Source: Pratylenchus scribneri (taxonomy: Eukaryota > Nematoda > Chromadorea > Rhabditida > Pratylenchidae). From it: a stretch of DNA of 64,000 bases. Shown piece by piece: positions 35,401 to 46,200 of the stretch. Both the position numbers and the translations under genes were made by a program. The notes beneath the pieces were generated by a model, which had not been told where the DNA came from, made no database searches, and was given only the letters and a program-made list of their open reading frames with translations. The stretch's first letter is position 1. Every line of letters begins with the position of its first letter. The stretch lies in contig JAQSEB010000020.1 of NCBI GenBank assembly GCA_030063045.1, positions 3,286,001 to 3,350,000 on the forward strand, written 5' to 3'.

Positions 35401-38400
35401 TAAGGGGAGCAGATTTGAAATTGTTTTTGATCTTTCCTATTTTATTATTCATATTTGATTGTATGTAAAGCGATAAAAAAAAATACTACATATTTTAGGG
35501 TTAGAATTTCATGACCAATTTTAGGAATAATATAAGATGATTTTAAGGTGAAAAATCTGCTCCCGGATAATTAACAACAATTACCATTAAAGAACTATAT
35601 AATGGTATAAATTTATTAAATTAAAAGTTCTAATTTTCATTTGAAAAATTGAGTTCGCAAAATTCGTTTCATCATTTTAAATAATATATATTTTTACCAT
35701 GCAAGTTTTTGAATTTCCACCAAGCGAATCGCTCAGAATTCGAGTCAATTTTGAATTCCTATAAAATTTTCAAATTAATTCAATATTATTATATTAATTA
35801 ATTAATGCCTGTATGGAATGTGGGCTCCTTGATCGGCCAATGCGCTGATCACATTGCCCAGCGTGGAAAGTGACAAATTTATTTTGGTTGCCTCTTTCAG
35901 TCTTTCCCCTTGGGAATGCGTTTTTGATTGTCTTTCGCTGCCGGCCAAATCCACAAAACTCAATTTGCCTTGGGTCAACATTTGGCGATCGCCTTTTTGG
36001 CCTACTTCCAATGATGGGTCAAATTCTTTGATTACTTTGGAATTATTTTAGTTATTTTGGGTTATTTATTGTATTTCTTCTATTAGTGGCCCTCTCCCTC
36101 TTAATAGCTCACTCTCTATTAGAATCCCCCTTTTATTTGTAGCTCATAACCAAAAATTTTTCCAACTTTGATCTTTTAATTTTATTAACATGTTTGAATT
36201 GTAAAAAATGTTTAAAAATAAGTTTTGAATCAAAAAAATCTGATTAGTAAAAAATTGTTGTAAAATTTGTTATTTATCATAAAAATAAGTTTGCATTTTA
36301 AAAACCTGTGTAAAAACTTCTTTTGCAACAAAAAAATATGTTTGGATTTGTTGCAAATTTTATTTTTCATGAATTTTTCTCTCTGAAATTTAGGAGCCTT
36401 TCTCTCGATTTGTAGCCTCATTATAGGGTATTTGTAATTTAATAGACCCCGAAAATTCTAATAGAAGAGATACGGTATTCCAATTCACTAAAATCCACAG
36501 ACCTTCATTTTCATTCTCAAAATCATTTATTATTGAATGCATTGTTTCGGAGCATTCAATTGTAATTGTGAAAATGGCGTGCGATCGACTCGATTGCTCA
36601 TTCATTGCCGTTCGACCCGTTTGCCCTTTTTCAAATGTGTGGTTTAATTTCACAAATAAATGGACCAACTATTTGCATTCCCAAATTCCATTATTCGCAT
36701 GCATTGATCCGCGTTGCTCACTGCAAATTCAAATTTTGCAATTTTATTTTGATAAAAATTAATTAAATAATTCTTTTACTAGGGACAAAAATTCATGAGA
36801 ATAAATTACTCGAAAGTCGAAATCGAAATTATATTATTGAGATAAAAAAAAATTGACAAAATAGGGCACATTTTTATATCACTTTTGGTTCGGCGTAATT
36901 CTTTTTGGGGGAAACAAATAATTCGATTAATTTAATTTAATGACAAATGAATATTCCATTAATAAATTGGCTTGACAGTTGTCAATAGCATTTCGAAAAT
37001 AAAATTTTCAGACAGAATTATGCTTTTTGACTGTGCCATATAAATATAAATCCATAATTATACTTTTTATTATACCATCGATAAATAAATTATTTTATTA
37101 GCATTAAATTCAATGGAAAATGGAAATGCTCCCAAAATTTACTACGGTACCAAATACCAATCCACCCATTCCTTTCATAATTGAATATTGACCTGTAACA
37201 TTCAGCAAATCTTTGACATAAACCCCAATATCGTGTCGTTCCTTGATTTCGAGGGAATGATGGGCGGCCGGTGGACGGGCCAACAAATCGCGCACTTCCT
37301 CATTGTAAATTTCCATATAGGAAATTCGGACAAGAAATCTAACAAAAAAATAGTTTTTACATTTTTAGGAAGAATATTTGCCTATTCTAGAGGATATTCG
37401 AAAATGATGGAATTTATAATTTAAATTTTGGGAAATATTCCATAAATGAATTAATTTTTTGAATTACTTTTTTTCATGTCCACTTTTTGCAATTTGGTCA
37501 AAAATGTGGGCAAATGAATATTGAATAATTCCGGACACATTTTGTTCTGGATTGCCGGACATCTTTAAGCCAATTAGTATTAGAATGAATTAATAAATAA
37601 TCAACTGTATATGTTTTGCCAGTGCCAGTCTGGCCATAGGCAAAAATTGTGCCTAAAAATGTTTAAATGTGTAATTCCATTCAATTTTAGCCATTTTTGG
37701 CTTTATTCTTTTATTATGTAAGGTAAAATTATCTATCGAAATTGTGCAAATCGAAGAGAATTAATTGGATAATTTTAAGTAAATTTACAAACAATTGATA
37801 TGGTCGATATGGCTATCCGAATTTCGCGCATGCCAATATCTCATCAATCATTTTTTGACATAGTAATATAAGCTTTTTCTCTACATTCTATTGATCCAAA
37901 TTCGTAATAAAATTGTCCAGAAAATTATGATTAAAAAAGGAAAAATTGTCAGCCGTTAAATCCTCTAATAGTATCCCGAGGCTACCAAATTTCTAAGATC
38001 TCTACAAGGACTCTTAATAGAGGGTGGGCTTCAAAATTTCAGATAATCTCTAGGCTTATTAGGGGCACTTAATAGAGAGAGAAAGAACTTCTAATAGAAG
38101 GGGCACTAATAGAGAATATTTACGGTTTTTAGACCCTTTATGGTCCATTAGCTTCTAAGCAATCTCCAATCAAATTCACCAATCCATTCTCTATTCAATT
38201 CTTCCTCCCGACCAAATGGGCAATAAATTAATTGTTAATATTCATTTGGAAAATCCATATTGTTTGCATACGAAAAATTCATTCTTTTCTAACTGATATA
38301 TTAGAGTCAAAACTAATTGAATATCAATTTCCAATAATATTCGAGAAAGAAACCATTAAAACCACGCAGCACATTTTCGACAATTGGCCTGGCCACAATG

Positions 38401-38902
38401 TTGTAAATTTCAATTTGATTCGAATTCGGCCCGAAAATATGGTCGAATGAATAACATTTTAGTGGCTCATTTTGTTTATCCCGGGCACCGGGATTTGCCA
38501 CCAAAATTGACTGGGATTGGGCATCGCATTCCACAATTGGCCGATGGCTTTGTTGGCGCTCTTGGCCACTCAATGGACGACAACGGACAATCACCCAAAA
38601 TTGGAAAAGGATATTTTGGTGGCTTGTGAATTCAAGTGAATTTGAAGGCTTTCAGAATTTATGGCCAACTTTTCCGACCAAATTATATATTTAGCAATTA
38701 GAAGGATTCAATCAATTTTTTACTCTCATATCCCAACCAAAAAATTATTAATTTATTCAATCAAAATTAAATACTTAAATTTGGCCTAATAAAAATTCCT
38801 ACAAATTATAATTAATTTTTCTCATCCACAATGGACAGAACAGACCTTGACATTTTCCACCACCTCATTTTTGCTAGAGAACATTTGAGGGGAGTCCGAC
38901 AT
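32435..38902 (-). CDS. klp-20: Kinesin-2 motor subunit, KIF3A / KLP-20 type
   Basis: Plus-end motor of heterotrimeric kinesin-II, carrying intraflagellar transport in ciliated neurons. Exons (minus): 38902-38846, 38594-38354, 37652-37606, 37562-37468, 37338-37193, 36720-36670, 36625-36503, 36025-35809, 35758-35698, 35091-34911, 34855-34719, 34068-33860, 33813-33792, 33682-33566, 33519-33448, 33126-33061, 32920-32837, 32749-32684, 32640-32519, 32474-32435; 717 residues, close to KIF3A. P-loop GQTGTGKT is at 106-113, switch I NEQSSRSH at 221-228, switch II DLAGSE at 279-284, [13 protein letters not shown] follows, then [19 protein letters not shown] and [15 protein letters not shown], an acidic linker, a coiled coil with [20 protein letters not shown], and the KIF3A tail [20 protein letters not shown]. 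The intron after 35809 starts with GC. Exon 2 seems to start after TTTTGG rather than AG. Confidence 0.95.
33185..33420. repeat. AT-only palindromic stretch in a kinesin intron
   Basis: Nearly pure A/T sequence built from ATATTAAT and TTTATATT words, with a strong internal palindrome around 33255 (AATACAAAATTAATATAAT against its inverse). Simple-sequence expansion. Confidence 0.8.
34205..34567 (-). repeat. Dispersed ~330-bp element, copy 7 (reverse)
   Basis: Reverse copy in the kinesin intron 34069-34718, from GTCAATGCCATCAATGCC to CCCAAGATTGGGAACTAATAG. Shares GGGCCTTTCCTATTCATCC and TTTAAAGTCGAGTTTCCCC with the other copies. Confidence 0.88.
35175..35400 (+). repeat. Dispersed repeat family B, copy 2
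   Basis: Contains GATATCAAAATGTTTGATC, AAAAACATAATT, TTTTGGTCTATTTTACC and ATAAATTTTTGCCAATTTTC, in the same order as in copy 3 at 40035-40265. In the kinesin intron 35092-35697, followed directly by the element at 35400-35575. Confidence 0.65.
35400..35575. mobile_element. Small inverted-ended element in a kinesin intron
   Basis: Ends GGGGAGCAGATTT and AAATCTGCTCCC are perfect inverses apart from one base. The core (TTATTCATATTTGATTG, TTTTAGGGTTAGAATTT) matches the element at 15900-16070. Confidence 0.6.
36070..36475. mobile_element. Inverted-ended element in a kinesin intron
   Basis: GTATTTCTTCTATTAG at the left and CTAATAGAAGAGATAC at the right are inverted. Inner words such as TATTAGAATCCCCC and ATTCTAATAGA recur. 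Related words (CTAATAGAAGGGGCACTAATAGAG) appear at 37960-38130 in another intron of the same gene. Confidence 0.55.
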
Positions 38903-39311
38903 ATTCTCGAGTATCCTTTCCTCTCTGACCGAGAAAATTGAAAAATAGAAAGTGATATAAAATAAATATTTTTCGATTAATTAATTCATCATTTTATATT
39001 TTGGTATTTATGGATAGACGGCTTATTATGCATAAATTTATCCATTTTGCGTTTGTCTCCCTCTACTGGTACTGTATGTTTTATGGCCATTATTCTTAAT
39101 TTTAAATAATTTATGGCATTTTGATTATTTAAAAAAAGAGTACATAAAAACGAGAGAAGGAAAGAAAGAAAGAAAAATAATTAATCAAAGAATAAAATTA
39201 ATTATTTTTGAAAGATTTTTAATATCCAATTCCAGCAGAAATAAGCAATTTATTAAATAAATTTTTTACTATTTTTATTGGAATTATTAGCTTTATTATT
39301 CAACACTGAAA
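38903..39311. promoter_or_regulatory. Shared promoter region of kinesin-2 and VPS26 genes
   Basis: The two start codons lie head to head 409 bp apart (38902 minus, 39312 plus). Both transcription starts and upstream elements must fit here. The sequence is AT-rich with a purine block (GAAGGAAAGAAAGAAAG) at 39156-39172. No specific factor site can be named. Confidence 0.55.
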
Positions 39312-41771
39312 ATGGTATAAAATTTAAGTTTTTAATTGTCGAAATGTGTCCCAATTTGTAGTCATTTTTTGGGTTCGGTCAATCTGCCGAAATTGCTATT
39401 CGACTCGAAAATGAGGAGCAACAAAGGACGGCCAGAATTCGGATGGACGATGGACAATATGAGGTCCGGAAAATTGAATTCAAATATATTTTATGTGGAA
39501 TAAAAAATGAATTAAATTTGTAGACCTATTATTTATTCTATGATGGGGAAAATGTGGCCGGCGAAGTGGCAATCAATTTGAAAAAGTCCGGCCAAAAATT
39601 GGAGCATCAGGGCATTCGGGTGGATTTGATTGGCCAAATTGGTTGGTATAATCAACCAAAAATGTGGCCATAAAATGCATTTTTAGAAGTGTACTATGAT
39701 CGAGGCAATCAGCACGATTTTCTCTATCAAACCAAGGAATTGGCCCGTCCCGGTGAATTAATCCAACAGAACACAAAATTCCCATTTTGTTTTGCCAATG
39801 TCAGCAAACCGGTCAATTAATTAAAATTAAATATTTAAATAATTAAATTTATTTATCAGTATGAAACCTACATTGGATCGAATGTTAAATTGCGCTATTT
39901 TTTGCGTGTCACAATATTCCGCCGCCTAACTGACATTGCTCATGAAATGGAGGTACAAAAAATATGGGCAAAAAATATGCAAATTAGCCACATGAATTTC
40001 GCGCAATGGCCAATTCTTAATATTTTCTTTTGGGTTTTAATCTCTTTGCTGAGCTTTGATATCAAAATGATTGATCAAAAACATAATTTGCCAGAAAAAA
40101 GTTTTGGTCTAACAAAACTGCCCAATTTAGCCTATTTTACCCTTTTATGGCCATAAATATTTGCCTATCTAAACTAAATCAACAAATTTTTACTTTAATT
40201 AATTCTCCCAATCAGAGACATAATATATTGATATAAATATGTTAAATTAGAAGCGGATCATCAAGAAATTATACCAAAATTCGCAAATTTCCTTGACCAA
40301 TCTATTCATAATTAAAATTACATTTTTTTATAATTTACCCATAAAATTTATTTCCTTTAATTAGTTTGCCGTCCACACTTTGGCCTCCTATCCGGATCAG
40401 GATGCCAGCATCAAAATGGAAGTTGGCATTGAGGATTGTTTGCACATCGAATTTGAATACAACAAATCCAGGTGATCCCCAATTTATTTATTTTTTCCAT
40501 CGAAATTTAATTTATTTTTAATTCAGTGGCGGTTTCAGGGGGGTGGTGCTGGGGTGCGCACCCCCGGTTTGGGGGAGTGGCACCCCGGGGTGCCGTGGGG
40601 GTAGAAAGAAAAAAATAGGGGTTTTTTTACAAATTAGATTAAAAACCCAAAAAAAAATTTCGCGCTCGCGCCTTTCGGCGCTCGCATTATATTTTTTTTA
40701 CTGATTTTTTTCCAGAAAACCTCATAATTTTTCAAAATTTTCTGTTTTTAGACCTAAAAATTTTCGCTCGCGCCTATCGGCGCTCGCAAATTTAAATTTT
40801 TGAAAGAGCACCCCGGGGTGCTGTGTTTTTTTCGGCTGCGCACCCCCCCTCTGGCAAAATCCTGGAACCGCCACTGTTTTAATTAATTTAATAAATTTTA
40901 TTACAAATAATATTTATATTTTTTTTCTAATTAATCAACAAACTAATTTCAAAATAATTTAATTAAAAATTGAAAATATTCCTTATAATATTTTAATCAT
41001 AATGTTCTCTTTTCAGATATCATTTGAAGGATGTGATTGTTGGGAAAATCTATTTTCTGCTTGTCCGAATCAAAATAAAGCACATGGAAATTGCAATATT
41101 GAAGAGGGAATCCGTGGGGAATGGGCCAAATGTATTCCACGAGAATGAGACAATCGCAAAATATGAAATCATGGATGGGGCACCGGTCAAAGGTGAAAAT
41201 TGGGAATTAATATTTTATTTTAATTTGATTATTTTAATTTTTAATTATTTCGCAGGTGAATCAATTCCAATTCGTCTATTTCTTGCCGGCTATGATTTAA
41301 CCCCAACACTTCGGGATGTGGCCAAACGTTTTTCCATCAAATATTTCCTCAATTTGGTGCTAATTGATGAGGAGGATCGACGATATTTCAAACAGCAGGT
41401 CCAAAAATTGGGGGGAAATTTAGAATATTTAAATAAAAAATGGGAAAAAAGAATAAAATTTAATGAAAATATTTAATCCATTTATTTTGCAGGAAATAAC
41501 CCTTTGGCGTCGTTTGGAAAAGCCACTTGCCCCGAGGCAACCATCCCAACAACATTTTCAACAGCCACAGGGCCAATCCACTCCATTGGCCACAAACAGC
41601 AATGAAGGAGGGGGGAGGACGGCGAGAATGACCGTCGAGACTGTCGAAAATACGGCGAAGACGACGACAATTTTGAAGGAAGATGAAGAGGAAGAAAAGG
41701 ATGAAGGAGGAGAAGGAAATGGGGAAGTGGAAGAGAAAACACCGGAGGAAGGGAATATGGAAAAGGAATAA
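39312..41771 (+). CDS. vps-26: Retromer subunit VPS26
   Basis: Arrestin-like subunit of retromer, which returns receptors from endosomes to the Golgi or plasma membrane. Exons: 39312-39314 (the ATG alone), 39362-39463, 39524-39641, 39687-39811, 39860-39952, 40365-40471, 41017-41192, 41256-41398, 41493-41771; all phases fit, giving 381 residues. Near-identical family blocks: YYLFYDGENVAGEV, LEHQGIRVDLIGQIE, KLRYFLRVTIFRRLTDI, IKMEVGIEDCLHIEFEYN, YHLKDVIVGKIYFLLVRIKI, ETIAKYEIMDGAPVKGESIP, YFLNLVLIDEEDRRYFKQQE. The C-terminal tail is about 50 residues longer than in vertebrates, first Q/P/T-rich and then very acidic (KEDEEEEKDEGGEG). The start is set by ATG|GTATAA, which yields MSFFGFG as in the family. 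The 40472-41016 intron carries a hAT-type insertion. Confidence 0.96.
40035..40265 (+). repeat. Dispersed repeat family B, copy 3
   Basis: Holds GATATCAAAATGATTGATC, AAAAACATAATTTGCCA, TTTTGGTCTA, CCTATTTTACCC and AAATCAACAAATTTTTACTTT, in the order seen at 35175-35400. In the VPS26 intron 39953-40364. Confidence 0.65.
40524..40876. mobile_element. hAT-type miniature transposon in a VPS26 intron
   Basis: 353 bp bounded by CAGTGGCGGTTTCAGG and CCTGGAACCGCCACTG, inverted repeats with one mismatch. The 8 bases TTTTAATT occur directly on both sides (40516-40523 and 40877-40884), the target duplication length of hAT elements. The inside has GCACCCCGGGGTGC palindromes and no transposase, so it is non-autonomous. 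Confidence 0.92.
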
Positions 41772-43279
41772 ATGGTAAAAAAAATTGGGAAATTTAAATA
41801 ATTTTAATTTAATAGATGGATTGACAGCTTGGACATTTTGGTATTGGATTGGATGGAATAAAAATGACAAAGAATTTGGGCATTGAAAATAATACATTAT
41901 TAATTAAATTATTTTAATTATAATACCAAAAAAGTATCCAAATTTAATATTATTTTCCCACATTTTTTGGTGATTTTTATATTTTCACATTGACCCATTT
42001 TTATTTTATTTATTCTTCCCAATTTTTATTAATTAATTCATAATAAATTTTAAAATATGAGACAGGGATGCCAAGTCCCTAAGTGAAAAATATGGCAAAA
42101 GCAAAAAAAAATATGGCAATTTCAATTAAAAAATATGGCATTTTTATGGCATCAATTTTTAACGATAAAATATTGAAATAAGCGTTTATTTTTCAAAACC
42201 ATACCTATTTTTATTGGATTTCACATTATCCGAGAGCTTATTTAGGTCTAAGTAAGAATAAAAAATTTTAATAATTAAGATCTCTGAATGCACTTTCTCG
42301 CAAACAATAGAACAATTCCTAAAGTAAGAAAGTAAAAAGTTAAAAATTGCCGCGCAGCGAAAAATTGATCCAAAAGCGAAAAATTGATCCAAAAATGGCA
42401 GCGCAGCGAAAAATTTGACTAAAAATCATCAATTTTAAGAAATTTTCAAAAATATGGCAAAATATGGCATATGTCAAAAATATGGCATAAAATATGGCAA
42501 ATCTTCAAAAATATGGCAAATGCCCTAAAAATAGGGTACTTTGGCATCCCTGATATGAGAGTATGATAATTCTAAATGCAAATTTTTGATGGTTGAATTA
42601 ATAATTAATTGATCATAATAAGTTTTTAGGGTCATTTTTTTCCCATTCTTTTTAAATCATTCAATCTTCATGAGTCATTTATTCGTATTTCGCAACCTTC
42701 TTTTTATGGGTATTTTTGAAGAATTTTTTAAAATTCATACCTAAAAACGGCTGAACATCTAGCTATGATTTTTCTTTTATTTTTTAGAATATATCAAATA
42801 ATATTTTATCAGGAAATTTCAGAATAAAAACTCAGGCGGATTTTGAAAAATTGATTTTTGAAATTTTACTTTTTATGGGTATATTTGAAGAATTTTTAAA
42901 ATTCATATCTAAAAAATAAGTTTTCGTTTAAAACTCTTCATTACTTGTTTAAAACAAGACTTTCTAATACTATTTAATAGAGCTCATCAAGATGCATCAT
43001 TTTATATAAATTTAATAAAGTTTAATCAAAATAAAAGAGGATTTTAACAAAATTAAAACATTAAAAATTTTTAAATTTCAAATTGATTGTCCTGGATAAA
43101 AAGGAATTACTTCCAGAATCCTGCGAGTAAAATAATTTTCTCTTCATAGATATATTTTAATTTTAGTGCGATTAATACAATTAATTTAGTCCATTTTTTC
43201 ATCCAAGATCCAATCAATCATATTTTTTTTTATTAAAAAAGTAAAAATTTCACATTCAAAAAATAAAAAATTAATCTAG
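41772..43279. other. Convergent intergenic region between VPS26 and the membrane-protein gene
   Basis: 3' ends of two converging genes. A polyadenylation-type AATAAA lies at 41858. The hAT-like element at 42063-42552 occupies a third of it. The remaining sequence is AT-rich, with a loosely duplicated phrase around 42700-42750 and 42860-42910 (TTTTTATGGGTAT.TTTGAAGAATTTTT). Confidence 0.6.
42063..42552. mobile_element. hAT-like miniature transposon with 8-bp target duplication
   Basis: 490 bp with ends CAGGGATGCCAAGT and ACTTTGGCATCCCTG (inverted, one base inserted). It is flanked by a direct 8-bp repeat ATATGAGA at 42055-42062 and 42553-42560. The inside repeats AAAAATATGGCA many times. No coding sequence. 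Confidence 0.9.
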
Positions 43280-46200
43280 CTAATCCACCAAATCGTCTTT
43301 CATTGCATTTTGGAGCACAATTTGATGCTGAATTTGTTCCATTTCCATATTATTATTATTCGCTATGCCGTCTCCATTTTGCTGCTGTTGATAAATGCAT
43401 CGTTTTTTGCGATATCTACAAATAATAATTAATAAATTTAAATAAAAATATATTTAAAAATAATTGTAAAAATAAATTTAAATTAAATTGTTTTTTGACC
43501 TCAATAATATTTCAATCCATGCAATGGCACATGTGAATGTGAATAGGAAATTTGAAAATGTCAACAATTTTGCGGCCACCGCCAAAACCGTAAATGCCTC
43601 CAGCACTTTTTTGGTTGGATTTTGCCGGAGGGCATCAATGAAAATGTGCAAATGTTGGGCAATTTGGTTGAGATTGAAATAGGTGCCAAAAAAGTCACAA
43701 AAATTTAGGACAATGCTGGCAATGATTAAATGGCCAAAAAAGTTGTGTTTTTGTCGTTGCAATGTTTGTTTTGGCAAAGCAAGTAATTGGCAAAGGGACA
43801 ATGTCTCGAGGCATTTTGCCATCTAAAATTTGGATTTAATCTCACAATAAAATAAATTACCATACCCATATCTTCTTAAAAAGCCCAAGGGTATGGGCTT
43901 ATATTTTTGATTCTCAAAAGTCAAGAAAATTTGAGGTGAATCTAAGGCTTTTTGAATACAGTATTCCAATTTTTTTACAAATTTATCGGTTTTAAATTCC
44001 AATTTCAGTTTTAGAAAATGTCGATTTCGGTTTACTATTTTCGGTTTAAATTAGCAAAAATTCCGGTTTAAATTTCATCGATTTTTGAAACCGAAATAGA
44101 CTTTAGACTACAAATAGAGCGAATTTTAGAGTTCTCCGAGAAAATAAAATTAATATCAAAAATTTTTCCTGGCGTGTATTTTATCGGTCTTCAATTCGAA
44201 AGTGATGATAGACTGACTTCTTATGGAAAAATAATGTATTAAGAATTTTTCAAAAATAAATAGAATAAAAAATCCAAAAAATTTGGAAAAAAATTTAAAA
44301 ATTTTAATTCAGTTAACGGTTCAATCCAATATAATATTTAAATTTTCCCATTTTATTTACAATTTTAAGAAGATTTGGTAAATTGCCGACAATTAGCATA
44401 AAGATATTTGCTTTCTCATCATTTGAGCCAAAATTCCAGATGAAATACATTCGCTCGCCCATATACGCAATTGTGGCCGGAATGAGGAATGGAATACACA
44501 TATACATTAGAAAACGATCACAAGTGGAATCGGCCATAAAATTCAAATCCAATGCGGCGCAGGAAATATTCCTAGTCCAGAGATAGATCTGCCAAAAAAT
44601 ATATTAAATTCAATTCATTATTAAAATATTTGTATGTAATAAACCAACAATATTTAATATATAAATATAATAATATTTAATATAATAATATTTAATACAT
44701 AATATAATAATATTTAATATATAATATAGCAATACTTATTTAATATATAATTTATTAATTTTTAATTTAATAATATTGAATATACAAATATTTAATATAT
44801 AATATAATATTTAATATATAATAATATTTAATATATAATAATATTTAATATATAATAAAATAATATTTAATATAATAATATAATAATATTTTATAATTTA
44901 TTAATTTTTAATATAATAATATTGAATATACAAATATTTAATATATAATATAATATTTAATATATAATAATATTTAATATATAATAATATTTAATACATA
45001 ATAAAATAATATTTAATATAATAATATAATAATATTTTATAATTTATTAATTTTTAATATAATAATATTGAATATACAAATATTTTATACCAATATTTAT
45101 TTAATATATAATTTTAATATAATAATATTGAATATACAAATATTTAATATAATAATATACCAATATTATTATATAATTTACCAATATTTTATATGTAATA
45201 TCAATATACCATTTTTTAAAATTAAAATTTTTTTCTCTATTTTCTTAATAGTAAATAATTTTAATTTCCCATTTTTACCAATAATCGCAGCAGAAAATGA
45301 AGACCGGAAAGGGCGAATTTTATAAAATTTTTTGCGCCTCTGATTTGTTTGTCCATTGCATTTTTACTTATTAATTCATAATGGCCATCATAGGTGCGGA
45401 AATAAATGTAAAATGCGGCAAGAAAATTGGAAATGCCCAACAAAATTAAAAGAATTGAAGAAATTTTGAGAAATTGTCGAACATTTTTTGATATTTCCGG
45501 AATGCCCGGATTTTGGGAAGGCTGAAATAAAACTTTGTTTTTTTTAATTATTTAAATTTTTAATATTGAGGAAGAATAATTATTACTGTATCCCAAAATG
45601 TCATTTTTACTTTAATTTGTCTTTAATTATTTCATACCTCAGTTGTGGAGACCATATTGAAAATGAATGAGGGAATTTTGATGGCAGCTTCAACCTAAAA
45701 ATAATAAAAATTTAAATATAATTAATTACAAAGTTAAATTAATAATTTAAAATCATTTAATTGAAAAATTTAGAATTAAAAAAAATCATTAAAATTAAAA
45801 TAATATTTTTTAAACCCATAAATTTTTCTCTTGTTTCCTTAAATAAATGGATAAATTTTAGAAGACAGCCAAAAAATCTACAAACGCTTTTCATCGAAAT
45901 TTTTAAAATAAAAATAAATGCAAAAAATTAATTAAATCCCAGAAAATAATAAAGTCAATTAAATTTTGACATCTAATGTCGTAAATTATCAAAATTTGGT
46001 TAAATATGTCCACATTTTTTGATTATATTTTTGGAAATGAAATAATTAATTTTAAATATATTCCATCAACGACAAAATATTTAATCCACCTTAATTTTGC
46101 ATTGTCTCGCCAACATTTCCGCCCTTTGTTCCCCATAGCCGCAGACCAACCTTAAATAACAAAAATAATAAAAATATTAAAATATTTCCTCTGACCAATG

